Source of the DNA: CAZSVI01 sp964610205
GTDB taxonomy: Bacteria; Bacillota; Clostridia; DSM-8532
Direction of reading: 5' to 3'
Assembly (NCBI GenBank): GCA_964610205.1
Contig: CAZSVI010000030.1
Coordinates: forward strand, 1-31,168
DNA: 31,168 bases
Shown in pieces: positions 15,517 through 24,590 of this stretch; the first letter of the stretch is position 1, and each line of letters opens with the position of its first letter. The notes below the pieces were generated by a model. That model was not told where the DNA came from and ran no database searches. It saw only the letters and a list, made by a program, of their open reading frames with translations. The position numbers were made by a program, and so were the translations under genes.

Positions 15517-17340
15517 ATGAGCGAGAATAACGAAATCAAACGATATAAAGCCTATAAAATCCCCCACCGGCAGCAGGACCAAGTCGGCGGGTTTGTTCAA
15601 GCATCTCTAAGGGCTACTGCAGAACCCATATCTTCACTTTCTAACGAAATGTTTTACGAGATTGATTACGATTCCTATCCTATACCGGGTGTCGGTAAAT
15701 TCGTGCTGAAACCCCAAAAAATCGAACAACCCGAAAAAGATGAAATCCGTGATCTCTTTGATCAGATGAGGGATATCGCCAGAGCGCACCGTTCCGCGTA
15801 TGATTATTCAAAATTTTTTGACAGACGCGTTCATCAGGATAATGCGTTAATCTTTTATAAGCAGGGTATGTTTATGAAAGACTTCTCAGATCATTATTCG
15901 GGGAATACGCAATTTTCACAATACTTTCCGTATTATCAGATGATGGGATACGAGCAGCTACGAACATACTTCACATGGCGTACGGAGGTCAGAAAAGGAA
16001 ATGTCGCCGACACCGCCTTATCCTATGCTTTTCTCTATATTTACGAGTTGTTGGGCAATATCGGGGTGAATGACCCAAAGGACGGTCTTGAAAAGCTGAT
16101 GTTTTTTTGGAAGGCGTTCAGGCTTTATAATCAAACCATCGACAAGTATGTACTGAGGTGGTTGAAGGATTACCATATTTATTACGACTTGCCGCAGTCC
16201 TTCAAAGAATTTATAAAAGAAAATAATCTCACCGAACACTACCCCCAAATAGCAGACATGGGGGATAACTTCGATTTATTCTGCGCTGTTTCAAAATACG
16301 ATATCAGGAAGTCAAATTTTTTCACGGAGGATAAAATGAAGTTGATCACGGATTGTTTTTACTTTGTGACCGATAGGCTCAGACAGATATTTCTGAAAAA
16401 CGGCATTCATTTTGAGGAATCGATATTTCAACCCACAAAGAAAATGTCGGTGTGGATACCTTTTAAGGGCGCTCTTTTTTATCAATGGGTGAAACAATCG
16501 GACAGACAGATCGTTCTGTCGGGGAACGAAATTTATATATGCAGTCAAAACAAGTGGGCTTTTAATACGGTTATCACGAGCGAAAGCGGCAGACAGTTAA
16601 TCAGTTATGTTCTGAAGCAGATGGAGGCTGTTTTACGAAGAGTCATGAAATATCAGTTTAAACTCTCTGCGAATATCAATACGGTCACACATTCGGCGGT
16701 TGGCAAGCTAAAAGAAGCAGGATTATCTCTTGAAAGTATGATAAACGATGCGGTCATGGCGTTTTACCGGGAAGCGACAAAGACAGTCGTTAAGGTGGAT
16801 TTAAGTACGTTATCCATCATCAGACAAGAAGCGCTTGCCATACAAGAAAAATTGATTGTAGAGGAGCAGGAAGAGCAGGCTTCTTCCGCATTAGCGCCTC
16901 TCAATTTATCATTAACAGCACCGCAGGAGATGCCGCCTCTTGAAAATGAGCCGGTTCCTGTGACCGATGCATGGGAAAGCTTGAAAAACGTTTTGACAGA
17001 AACGGAGATAAAGGCTTTATCGGTGGTGTTGTATGGAGAGATAGAAAGAAGAACCCCGCCCGCTGCCGGAAACAAAGAATTCGACCGGGTATCCGGGAAC
17101 CCTGTTGCTGACGCAGCAAGAACCCCACCCGTTGCCGATATCGAAGGTTTCCAACCGACGCCCGGGAGCCTTGTTGCCGACGCAATAAAGAAGTTCGCCG
17201 ATGAGTGTGGTGTGATGGCGGAAGTTCTTGTTGACGGGATCAACGAAAAAGCAATGGATTATATCGGAGACAATTTAATGGATGATGCGTTCGTTATATA
17301 CGAGGACTATAAAAATCAAGTAAAGGAAATGGTAGGATGA
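15517..17340 (+). CDS. sngA: TerB_N/TerB_C-domain protein, Shango SngA-like
   Basis: 607-aa cytoplasmic protein. The N-terminal two-thirds (about residues 50-280, including SQYFPYYQMMGYEQLRTYFTWR) match the TerB_N type found beside TerB domains. The C-terminal part has the TerB_C-like ending VLVDGINEKAMDYIGDNLM and YEDYKNQVKEM. TerB domains are named after tellurite resistance, but in this gene order, with a BrxD-like ATPase and an Lhr-like helicase, the protein corresponds to SngA of the Shango anti-phage system. A 2 x 23-residue tandem repeat rich in Pro and Ala interrupts the TerB_C region. The start at 15517 (weak GGGGA site) is preferred to a TTG at 15481, but both are possible. Its stop overlaps the next start as ATGA. 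Confidence 0.82.
   Translation: MSENNEIKRYKAYKIPHRQQDQVGGFVQASLRATAEPISSLSNEMFYEIDYDSYPIPGVGKFVLKPQKIEQPEKDEIRDLFDQMRDIARAHRSAYDYSKFFDRRVHQDNALIFYKQGMFMKDFSDHYSGNTQFSQYFPYYQMMGYEQLRTYFTWRTEVRKGNVADTALSYAFLYIYELLGNIGVNDPKDGLEKLMFFWKAFRLYNQTIDKYVLRWLKDYHIYYDLPQSFKEFIKENNLTEHYPQIADMGDNFDLFCAVSKYDIRKSNFFTEDKMKLITDCFYFVTDRLRQIFLKNGIHFEESIFQPTKKMSVWIPFKGALFYQWVKQSDRQIVLSGNEIYICSQNKWAFNTVITSESGRQLISYVLKQMEAVLRRVMKYQFKLSANINTVTHSAVGKLKEAGLSLESMINDAVMAFYREATKTVVKVDLSTLSIIRQEALAIQEKLIVEEQEEQASSALAPLNLSLTAPQEMPPLENEPVPVTDAWESLKNVLTETEIKALSVVLYGEIERRTPPAAGNKEFDRVSGNPVADAARTPPVADIEGFQPTPGSLVADAIKKFADECGVMAEVLVDGINEKAMDYIGDNLMDDAFVIYEDYKNQVKEMVG
17050..17187 (+). repeat. Tandem 69-bp in-frame duplication inside sngA
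   Basis: Two adjacent 69-bp units (17050-17118 and 17119-17187) encode 23-residue repeats. Both start with RTPP and end with VADA, and their middles have diverged. The units sit in a low-complexity linker within the TerB_C region. Their in-frame length suggests slippage or unequal crossover followed by drift. Confidence 0.7.
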
Positions 17341-18659
17341 GCATGGTAAATCAAGTCCCGAACCGGATAGCGAATATTTTGATAAACGCTTTGAAAGGTG
17401 GTGTTGTACCGCGAGTGGGTCTCGAGTATATCACGGTTGGCCGAACCCAGGAGATCGCCGCGATACTGCATGATATTGAAATGATAGAGGATGGCAGCGC
17501 GTCCTTCCGTTTCATTGTCGGTAAATATGGCAGCGGAAAGAGCTTTTTACTGCAGACTATCCGTAACTACGCCACAGCAAAAGGTTTTGTCGTGGTGGAC
17601 GCTGATCTTTCACCGGAACGCCGTTTTGCCGGAACAAAGGGACAGGGACTTTCCACATACAAAGAGCTGATCCAAAACCTTTCCACTAAATCCAAGCCGG
17701 ACGGGGGAGCATTACCACTCATACTGGAAAAATGGATTTCCGGCATTCAATCCTCTGTCAAAGCACAGTCAAATATAAGCGGCGATGAATTTGAAGAGCT
17801 TGTCGAAAGGCAAATATATACGGTTGCAAGTTCGCTTGAGGGCATGGTAAACGGTTTTGAGTTTGCAAAGGCCGTAGTCACTTATTGGAAGGCTTACATA
17901 CAAGACGATGCGGCGATGAAATCCAATGTGTTGAAATGGTTTCGGGGGGAATATCCTTCCCGGAAAGAAGCAAAGGACGATCTTGGAATCAATTTCATCA
18001 TCACCGATGAAACATGGTATGACTTCTTAAAGATATTCGCGGCCTTCCTTGTCGGCGCGGGATATAAAGGCATGCTGGTCATTATAGATGAATTGGTGAA
18101 TATTTTTAAAATTCCACATTCTATCACCCGGGCAAACAACTACGAAAAAATCCTCACCCTGTATAACGACGTGCTGCAGGGTAAGGCGCGTCATATCGGA
18201 TTTCTGATGGGCGGTACACCGCAGTGTATCGAGGACAAATACAAAGGGGTGTTCAGTTATGAAGCATTGCGTTCCCGCCTGGCTGAGGGGCATTTTGCCA
18301 CCGCCGACGTGAAGGATCTTTCCGCGCCTATTATCAGACTTCAAATGCTCTCACAGGAAGAAATGTATATTCTTGTTGAAAAGCTGCTGAATATTCATGC
18401 ACAGCTTTATCATTACTCGCCTGCATTATCGCATGATGAGCTGGTTTACTTCCTGACCGTGGAATATAACCGTGTCGGAGCGGAAACACACATCACCCCA
18501 AGAGAGATCATCCGTGACTTTATTGAACTGGTCAACATCCTGCATCAGAATCCGCAAAAACGTGTTTCAGAGATTTTAGGCGACAACAGCTTTGAAATGG
18601 CAAAAGGCGGGTTCACCGATGAAGACATACACAGCGAATTCCAGGAATTTGAGGTATAA
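17337..18659 (+). CDS. sngB: BrxD-like P-loop ATPase (DUF2791), Shango SngB-like
   Basis: 440-aa AAA/ORC-type ATPase. The Walker A motif is GKYGSGKS at residues 62-69 and Walker B is LVIIDEL with D251/E252. A probable sensor region reads GFLMGGTPQ, typical of the DUF2791 ATPases that include BrxD of type 2 BREX. Residues after 350 (THITPREIIRDFIELVNIL) resemble the C-terminal winged-helix part. AAAGGA (17322-17327) supports the ATG at 17337; an alternative is ATG at 17343. The gene overlaps sngA by 4 nt and ends 5 nt before the helicase gene, so the three proteins are produced together. In the Shango system the ATPase and helicase are both needed for phage defence (family knowledge). Confidence 0.87.
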   Translation: MSMVNQVPNRIANILINALKGGVVPRVGLEYITVGRTQEIAAILHDIEMIEDGSASFRFIVGKYGSGKSFLLQTIRNYATAKGFVVVDADLSPERRFAGTKGQGLSTYKELIQNLSTKSKPDGGALPLILEKWISGIQSSVKAQSNISGDEFEELVERQIYTVASSLEGMVNGFEFAKAVVTYWKAYIQDDAAMKSNVLKWFRGEYPSRKEAKDDLGINFIITDETWYDFLKIFAAFLVGAGYKGMLVIIDELVNIFKIPHSITRANNYEKILTLYNDVLQGKARHIGFLMGGTPQCIEDKYKGVFSYEALRSRLAEGHFATADVKDLSAPIIRLQMLSQEEMYILVEKLLNIHAQLYHYSPALSHDELVYFLTVEYNRVGAETHITPREIIRDFIELVNILHQNPQKRVSEILGDNSFEMAKGGFTDEDIHSEFQEFEV

Positions 18660-18664
18660 AGAGG

Positions 18665-20869
18665 ATGGATGTATTTAGAAGGCTCGCTCCGTTTATTCAA
18701 GAGTTTATTTATCAAAACAAATGGGAAGAATTACGCGGAAACCAAGTTGCCGCTTGTGAGGTGATTTTTGACAGTGACGATAATCTGCTGCTTTCCTCCG
18801 GCACCGCTTCCGGAAAGACAGAAGCGGCCTTTTTGCCTGTTCTGACAGAGCTGTATCATAAACCGTCAAGCTCGGTCGGTGTTATGTACATCTCTCCGTT
18901 AAAAGCGTTAATCAACGATCAATTCAAGCGATTGGAGCAGATGCTTTTAGATTCAAATATCCCCGTTACAAAATGGCATGGTGACGCTTCGCAAACCCAA
19001 AAGAACAGGCTTATTAAAAACCCGGAAGGTTTATTGCAAATCACACCGGAATCATTGGAGAGTTTAATCACGAACAAGCGCGGCGCCTGCCTGTCGATGT
19101 TTTCCGACTTGCGGTTTGTTATCATCGATGAGGTTCATTATTTTATGCGTGATGTCCGGGGCTTGCAGCTTTTATGCGTTCTTGAAAGGCTTAAACAATT
19201 AACGGGCGTTAATCCGCGGAGGATCGGTCTGTCCGCTACATTAGGCGATGTTTCTCTGGCGCAGAATTGGCTGAACACCGGAACCGGTCGGGAGTGCGCG
19301 GCGCCTGTTGCAGAGGAAGGGAAAAAGAAAGTCAGGCTGCATATTGAACGCTTCGTCAATTACGCAGAAGAACGTGATCTCGTGGAAAGAGACGGCAGCG
19401 GTAATGTTATCAATGTCAATTCCGGAGATATCGGGAACCGTGAGCATTATGAGTATCTATTCAAGCAGACGCTGGATAAAAAGACCATCATCTTCACCAA
19501 CAGCCGTGAAGAAACAGAGTTTATTATGGCGCATTTGAGAGAAATCGCTTTAAAAAATAAAGCGCCCGACGTTTATCGGGTACACCATGGCAATGTGTCG
19601 GCCCTGCTTCGTGAAAACACTGAGGATGAAATGAAATCCGCCGATGAAAAGATCGTTACCGGAGCCACCGTCACATTGGAATTGGGTATTGACATTGGTT
19701 CTCTTGACCAGGCTGTTCAAGTCGGCGCACCCCTTAATGTTTCCAGCTTCGCCCAACGGCTGGGCCGGTGCGGACGGCGGGGTCAGGTTCCTCAATTGTT
19801 GTTTACTTTTGTTGAAAGTATCCGGATAAATTCTGAAGATATTCTCGGCCCGATAAATTGGGAATTTATCCGGACTATCGGTATTATTGAGCTTTATCTG
19901 AAAGAACACTGGATGGAGCCTATACCGCCACAGCATCATGCGTATAATCTTCTTTATCATCAGACTATGAGCTGCCTGAAAGCAGGCGGCGAAATGTCTC
20001 CGGCAGGACTTGCGCAATCCGTCCTTTCTTTAGGTTGTTTTAAGCATATACCTCAGGAGGATTACAAGAAGCTGTTATCCCACATGATCAATACCGATCA
20101 GCTCCAACGCACCGAGCATGGCGGGTTGATCATCGGACGCGAGGGTGAAAAAATTGTAAACAGTCACAAGTTCCTGACTGTGTTCATGGCGACGGAGTAT
20201 CTGCTTGTTAAAGATGAAAACCGGACCATCGGCACGGTTGATAAGGTGTATCCGGTCGGTACCCGTTTCGCGCTGGCCGGAATGGCATGGGAAACAGTGG
20301 ATGTCAATGAAAAATCCAAGGTTATCTTTGTTAAGCGTGTTCCGGGTATATCGGTTGTAGACTGGGATGTGGATTTTAACGCCGAACTCCATACGGTTCT
20401 TGTTCGTAAAGTACGCAGTATCCTGAAAGAGAACGATTCTTACCCTTATTTAAGCATCCGTTGCCAGGAAAGATTAGCAGAAATTCAATATATTGCCCGC
20501 AACAGCGGTATATTGGATCATCTCGTGACCCCGCTTTCTGACAGGAAATACGCTATTTTTCCCTGGGTGGGAACAAGGCAGATCATGACATTAAATTACG
20601 CTTTACGGCACAGAAAAATAAAGAGCAAGCTTCCCTGGATCACTTGTGTATATCTTGAAGTGATTTTTGATGGAACGAAAGAAGAATTGGAAAATATAAT
20701 CCGCGACATTCTTCGCAGTGATCTTGACCTTTATGATCTGCCTTTGCCCGACAAGGTGCAAATCGACGGAAAATACAATGAGTTCGTTCCGCTTGATCTT
20801 TTAAGAAAGCAGTTTATTGAGGATTATCTTGATTTTGAAGGATTGAAAAGGGCATTGGAATATCAGTAA
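18665..20869 (+). CDS. sngC: Lhr-like DEAD/DEAH-box helicase (BrxHI-type), Shango SngC-like
   Basis: 734-aa superfamily 2 helicase. Motif I is SGTASGKT (K51), motif Ia TSPLKAL-like at SPLKAL, motif II DEVH at 155-158, motif III SAT at 190-192, and motif VI QRLGRCGRRG starting at Q364. The region after about residue 400 is the long C-terminal part typical of Lhr-type helicases, which act on nucleic acids with 3'-5' polarity in characterised relatives. GAGGT (18651-18655) lies 9 nt before the ATG, inside the end of sngB. Together with the TerB protein and BrxD-like ATPase it completes the three-gene Shango set. BrxHI of type 2 BREX is the closest relative by context. No BREX methylase (PglX) or PglZ is present. 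Confidence 0.88.
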   Translation: MDVFRRLAPFIQEFIYQNKWEELRGNQVAACEVIFDSDDNLLLSSGTASGKTEAAFLPVLTELYHKPSSSVGVMYISPLKALINDQFKRLEQMLLDSNIPVTKWHGDASQTQKNRLIKNPEGLLQITPESLESLITNKRGACLSMFSDLRFVIIDEVHYFMRDVRGLQLLCVLERLKQLTGVNPRRIGLSATLGDVSLAQNWLNTGTGRECAAPVAEEGKKKVRLHIERFVNYAEERDLVERDGSGNVINVNSGDIGNREHYEYLFKQTLDKKTIIFTNSREETEFIMAHLREIALKNKAPDVYRVHHGNVSALLRENTEDEMKSADEKIVTGATVTLELGIDIGSLDQAVQVGAPLNVSSFAQRLGRCGRRGQVPQLLFTFVESIRINSEDILGPINWEFIRTIGIIELYLKEHWMEPIPPQHHAYNLLYHQTMSCLKAGGEMSPAGLAQSVLSLGCFKHIPQEDYKKLLSHMINTDQLQRTEHGGLIIGREGEKIVNSHKFLTVFMATEYLLVKDENRTIGTVDKVYPVGTRFALAGMAWETVDVNEKSKVIFVKRVPGISVVDWDVDFNAELHTVLVRKVRSILKENDSYPYLSIRCQERLAEIQYIARNSGILDHLVTPLSDRKYAIFPWVGTRQIMTLNYALRHRKIKSKLPWITCVYLEVIFDGTKEELENIIRDILRSDLDLYDLPLPDKVQIDGKYNEFVPLDLLRKQFIEDYLDFEGLKRALEYQ

Positions 20870-21206
20870 AACCGGGTGATAAATATGCAAATCGTACACA
20901 TTTTACTGCAATAACACGAAAATCAATCGCATTTCATGCATAAAAACCTTTAAACCGGTATTTTATGCGAGAAATGCGATTGATTTGCAGTAAAGGTGGC
21001 CATATTCCCAAAAACTTCTTAAAAGCCCCCGAGAATACTTCAGGTGATTTGTATCTATATGTCACTTTTGTTAAAGGAATTATAATTGGCTCGGATAAGG
21101 GTTAGATTTAACACAAGGTTGTGTGATCGGTATCAACAGCTTGCGGAGATACATTGAAATTTGTATAGAACTGGAGCTAATCAAATTATAACAGAGCGTA
21201 AATAGT
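20870..21206. other. Gene-free gap holding a 93-nt imperfect hairpin
   Basis: This 337-bp space separates the convergent defence operon and the minus-strand kinase-like gene. It contains a large inverted repeat at 20902-20994. TTTACTGC pairs with GCAGTAAA, then a 9-nt left-side bulge, then a perfect 16-bp stem (20920-20935 with 20971-20986), a 2-nt mismatch, and GCATAAAA with TTTTATGC, closing on a loop of about 15 nt. No U-tract follows, so a simple intrinsic terminator is unlikely. The remaining 210 bp show no recognisable gene, RNA or repeat. A transcription barrier between convergent units, a structured RNA, or a mobile palindromic repeat are possible. Confidence 0.7.
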
Positions 21207-23837
21207 TTAATGTATTTTAACAATACCATTATGTCCATCCAGTTCAACCCATTGGCCGTCCGTTAAGGTAGTCACTGCGTTTTCTACTCCTGAAACGCAA
21301 GGTTTTCCATACTCTCTTGCAACTAGTGCGCCATGTTGCAGCATTCCGCCCACTTCGAGTATAATACCTGCCGCGTTAAGAAATAAAGGGGTCCAGCCGG
21401 GATCAGTGGCTCTGGTAACCAGTATTTCTCCGGGAAGAACCGGTTTTTCATCCGGGCTGTTTAAAACTTTTACCCTGCCCGACACAATACCGGGTGAAAT
21501 GGGTTCTCCAGCCAGTTCACCCTCCTTTGGCGCCTTTTTTAGCGGATGAAGGATTCTTCCTCTGGAATCAATGATTCGAGGAAAATGACGGATATTTGAA
21601 ATCTTTTTGAGAAAAGCAGTGTTTTCAAATATAATGGATTGCAGATTCATCGCAGGATCTGTCATCGCTTTTTCCAGATCATTTATTGTCAGATCAAATA
21701 CCTGCTCCGGATATAAAAGACGCCTATCCGCCATTAAAGTTTTTGCATCTTTCAGCACTCTTCTACGCAAGGCGTTAACGGTCATAACCCAGTAATATTT
21801 AGGAGCTTCGCGCAGTCCGCCAAACAGAACAAGCAAATCATAGTTTTTTTGAACGTATTTTCCTCTGCCCATTCCTTTTTTTCGGGCTAAAGCAAGTAGG
21901 TCACATAGACTGTTTTCCCGATCCTTTCCGGCTTCTTCAAACGCGGTTTGAGGGTTGTGTGCATCCGTATTCTCCGTCAGGGTAAGGAGCTGCCGATAAA
22001 TCAATTCCATTTTCTCGTAATACCTGGGTGATGCGATATCGAGTTCTTTTGGGCCCCTGAACCCATAAAGAGCCATGAATTGATTCCACGCATCTATAAA
22101 TTCACTGGAAAAGGAATGGTCTTCTATACTCTTTTTAAACGCAGTGAAGGAAGGATGTTCTTTGATTTCCGAAAAACAGGACAACCGATACATGGCAAGT
22201 CCCATTTGGGTAGTGACATTATGAGGGAGGGATTTTGCAAGATAGGTTACCTTATCCCTGATTTTAGGGTCTTCATTTTTCACAATCCTTTGCAATCTGG
22301 TCTGAGCCAGCATCGAAAGTGCGATTACCGGCATGGAAAAAATAAAAAAATCAACAAACCGCTGGGTTGCCGCTTCAGCAAACTCTTTCACGCTTTGTGC
22401 CTTCAGCATTTCCCGTTCCAATTCTTTTGTATACTCTTTTGCTTTTTCAACAAACCGATCATAATACACCTGAGGGTTTTTCATTGCCTTCATTACACTT
22501 TTTCCAATCCCCATACTGTTTCTGATTCTTCCCCAAATCACGCCTTTCAACTTTTCAGGAAGGATCTTCGGAACATACTCCTTCTCATTTATTTCTGAAA
22601 TGATGTCGGCCGTGGTTCGGTCAATGAGCCGGTATCCATAGATCAGCTTACCCTTTCCCCCAAGCTTGATGCTATTGGAAATGTTCGCATACATTCTGCC
22701 CTGGTAAAATCCTCCCAGGCCGTCTGTGACTCCGGAAGTATCGAATCCTGTGGTCGCCGTTTCAATTTTTGACTTATACAGAGAAAGAAGAGCGGTTCCC
22801 ATGACGGATATGGGCTCATTAATTCCCTGCTTTACCGTTGTTTCGTCAAGATATAGCAGTTTCTGCTCTCCCGGTTTGGTCTGCATTGCTTCCGGAAGAG
22901 GGATATAAGCGGTTATGGGGCGTGCCTGCAGTAGGAACAATTCATTCTTTCTATAAGCCCATTCAATATCCATCGGTTTCCGGTAGTCTTTTTCGATTTT
23001 TTCTACCAGTTCAGCCAATTGTTCAACCTGTTTGTCAGAGAGACAGTGAACCGCTGAATGAGATTTCTGCTTCTCATATGTTCCTCCCTGGTGCCTCAAC
23101 CCTATGGAAAGCTCCTTCTTTCCCGCCTTTTTTTCTAAAATTCTGCCGGAAGTTTTATCAACAACAAAAGTATCCGGTGAAACCATACCAGAAACAACCG
23201 ATTCCCCTAATCCAAAGTTTGCATTAATCACTATTTCGTCATAACTATTGTTCACGGGATTTAACGAAAAAGCAACGCCGGCTGTGTCGGACGCAACTTG
23301 TGCCTGAACAATGACGGCAATTTTAGGCTGTTCAATATTGAATCCAAGTTCCCTTTTATATACAAAAATCCGCTCATCCAGGCTGGATTGGAAACAAGCC
23401 AACAAGGCGTTAACCAGGGTATTCCTATTCACACCCAGTGAAGTTTGATACCCTCCTGCAAAGGAGGCTCCTTCCAAATCCTCTTCCGGAGAAGAGGAAC
23501 GGACCGCATAAAGCCGGCTTTCAACTTTCTGTTCAAGGGTTTTGAGGGCCTGTTCCAGGATCTGTTTTCGTTCTTCTGTAATATCAAAATCCAGGCATCG
23601 TTTCTTTAGTGTTTCAGTGCGCATTTTCATCTCACTTGCCGGTGATTGAATAAATTCACTCCACTCCTGCGTCTGCATCAATCGCTTATACCAGGGATCA
23701 AAAAAATCCACCGCAAGAACAAATCCGGGAGGAACAGGAAGGCCTTGCTGCGTCATACGAATTAAAGACCATGCTTTTCCCCCAACCTGGGTAATTTCCG
23801 CTGTTTCTTCTGCGTCGAAATGGAAAACATAATCCAT
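21207..23837 (-). CDS. Rifampicin-phosphotransferase-like / PEP-synthase-related enzyme
   Basis: 876-aa phosphotransferase. The N-terminal ATP-grasp (PPDK_N) domain covers about residues 1-315, with GGKAWSLIRM, AVRSSSPEEDLEGASFAGGY and FLLQARPIT. A long helical middle domain follows (about 320-760). The C-terminal swivelling phosphohistidine domain has H835 in GGMLQHGALVAREYG. No PEP-binding TIM barrel follows, unlike true PEP synthase. The order and size match rifampicin phosphotransferase (Rph; about 867 aa), which uses ATP to phosphorylate the drug. The actual acceptor here is unknown. The start at 23837 has GGGAGG 8 nt upstream; an earlier TTG abuts that site. It lies 5 nt after the TetR gene in one operon, in keeping with induction by a small molecule. 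Confidence 0.85.
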   Translation of the reverse strand: MDYVFHFDAEETAEITQVGGKAWSLIRMTQQGLPVPPGFVLAVDFFDPWYKRLMQTQEWSEFIQSPASEMKMRTETLKKRCLDFDITEERKQILEQALKTLEQKVESRLYAVRSSSPEEDLEGASFAGGYQTSLGVNRNTLVNALLACFQSSLDERIFVYKRELGFNIEQPKIAVIVQAQVASDTAGVAFSLNPVNNSYDEIVINANFGLGESVVSGMVSPDTFVVDKTSGRILEKKAGKKELSIGLRHQGGTYEKQKSHSAVHCLSDKQVEQLAELVEKIEKDYRKPMDIEWAYRKNELFLLQARPITAYIPLPEAMQTKPGEQKLLYLDETTVKQGINEPISVMGTALLSLYKSKIETATTGFDTSGVTDGLGGFYQGRMYANISNSIKLGGKGKLIYGYRLIDRTTADIISEINEKEYVPKILPEKLKGVIWGRIRNSMGIGKSVMKAMKNPQVYYDRFVEKAKEYTKELEREMLKAQSVKEFAEAATQRFVDFFIFSMPVIALSMLAQTRLQRIVKNEDPKIRDKVTYLAKSLPHNVTTQMGLAMYRLSCFSEIKEHPSFTAFKKSIEDHSFSSEFIDAWNQFMALYGFRGPKELDIASPRYYEKMELIYRQLLTLTENTDAHNPQTAFEEAGKDRENSLCDLLALARKKGMGRGKYVQKNYDLLVLFGGLREAPKYYWVMTVNALRRRVLKDAKTLMADRRLLYPEQVFDLTINDLEKAMTDPAMNLQSIIFENTAFLKKISNIRHFPRIIDSRGRILHPLKKAPKEGELAGEPISPGIVSGRVKVLNSPDEKPVLPGEILVTRATDPGWTPLFLNAAGIILEVGGMLQHGALVAREYGKPCVSGVENAVTTLTDGQWVELDGHNGIVKIH

Positions 23838-23842
23838 TATTA

Positions 23843-24526
23843 TCAACCTCCCTCAGTTTCTGCGTTCTTTTTGCCCGGCAATATCGCATCACCGATGGAT
23901 ATAAGACCGACAGTGCCCTTCTCGGCTCCTAAAAGACGTTCGATCGCTTCCTGATAAGCTTCAAGCTTACTACGAATAATATCAAAATTCTCCGGATGCT
24001 TCCCTGAATTTGAAATCAGTTTTACGATTGCGGAATGCAGCCAGATTACCATTTGCAAAACCTGTTCCGTGGTTTCGCTCGGGTAACGGGTATTAAAGTC
24101 ACCCTCCGCAACCCCTTGCTCAATGACCTTTTTGTAAGGTGGATACAGTTTTTTCATTTTGTTTTCAGATATTTTCCGTAACAGCTTCATGTTTCCATCA
24201 TGTTCAAAAAGCCCTGACAATAGGCGACGTCCTTCCATATACTGCAGCTTTTGCATCATGACTCCGTTAATAATCATGCTCATTTTGGCTGCAGCATTGG
24301 TTTTACACTCCACGGTTTCTAGCGTTATTGCAATTTCTTCCTCAACATATTGGTTTGCCACTGCTTCCAGCACATCCTCCTTGGATTTGAAGTAATGATA
24401 AAACCCACCCTTGGATGCCTGAAGCCCGTCAATAATATCATTGACGGTTGTATGCTCATACCCTTTTTCATGGAATAAACCAAATGCTATATCCAGAAAA
24501 TCCTGTTTTCTGGTCCGATTATTCAT
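23843..24526 (-). CDS. TetR/AcrR-family transcriptional regulator
   Basis: 227-aa repressor with an N-terminal helix-turn-helix (about residues 7-53; TVNDIIDGLQASKGGFYHYFKSKEDVL) and a ligand-binding helical C-terminal domain of unidentified specificity. GAAGGTGG lies 9 nt before the ATG. It is the first gene of a two-gene operon with the rifampicin-phosphotransferase-like enzyme. A 15-bp palindrome lies at the predicted transcription start, so the operon is probably autorepressed and released by a ligand. Confidence 0.94.
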   Translation of the reverse strand: MNNRTRKQDFLDIAFGLFHEKGYEHTTVNDIIDGLQASKGGFYHYFKSKEDVLEAVANQYVEEEIAITLETVECKTNAAAKMSMIINGVMMQKLQYMEGRRLLSGLFEHDGNMKLLRKISENKMKKLYPPYKKVIEQGVAEGDFNTRYPSETTEQVLQMVIWLHSAIVKLISNSGKHPENFDIIRSKLEAYQEAIERLLGAEKGTVGLISIGDAILPGKKNAETEGG

Positions 24527-24590
24527 TTTTACGTACCACCTTCATCACCTAACCGGTGTTAGCAGGAAATATACAATATTTCCATGAATG

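Noticed and set aside
16764..17243. Antisense 159-codon ORF within sngA
   Set aside because: It is a shadow of the GC-richer sngA linker, with no ribosome binding site and no recognisable domain.
14915..20869. Tellurite-resistance operon, from the TerB domain names
   Set aside because: No TerC, TerD or TerZ partner is present. The combination with a BrxD-like ATPase and Lhr-like helicase is that of a defence system.
15517..20869. Complete BREX or Pgl system
   Set aside because: Only BrxD- and BrxHI-like genes are present. No PglX methylase, PglZ phosphatase or BrxC/PglY is in the window.
20995..21206. Right-hand attachment site matching the tRNA-Pro 3' end
   Set aside because: I looked for the T-arm and CCA-end sequence downstream of the sng genes and did not find it.
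22080..22598. 172-codon plus-strand ORF within the Rph-like gene
   Set aside because: It lies entirely antisense to a well-supported gene and has no recognisable motif.
21207..23837. True PEP synthase (PpsA)
   Set aside because: The C-terminal PEP-binding TIM barrel is missing; the protein ends with the phosphohistidine domain as in Rph.
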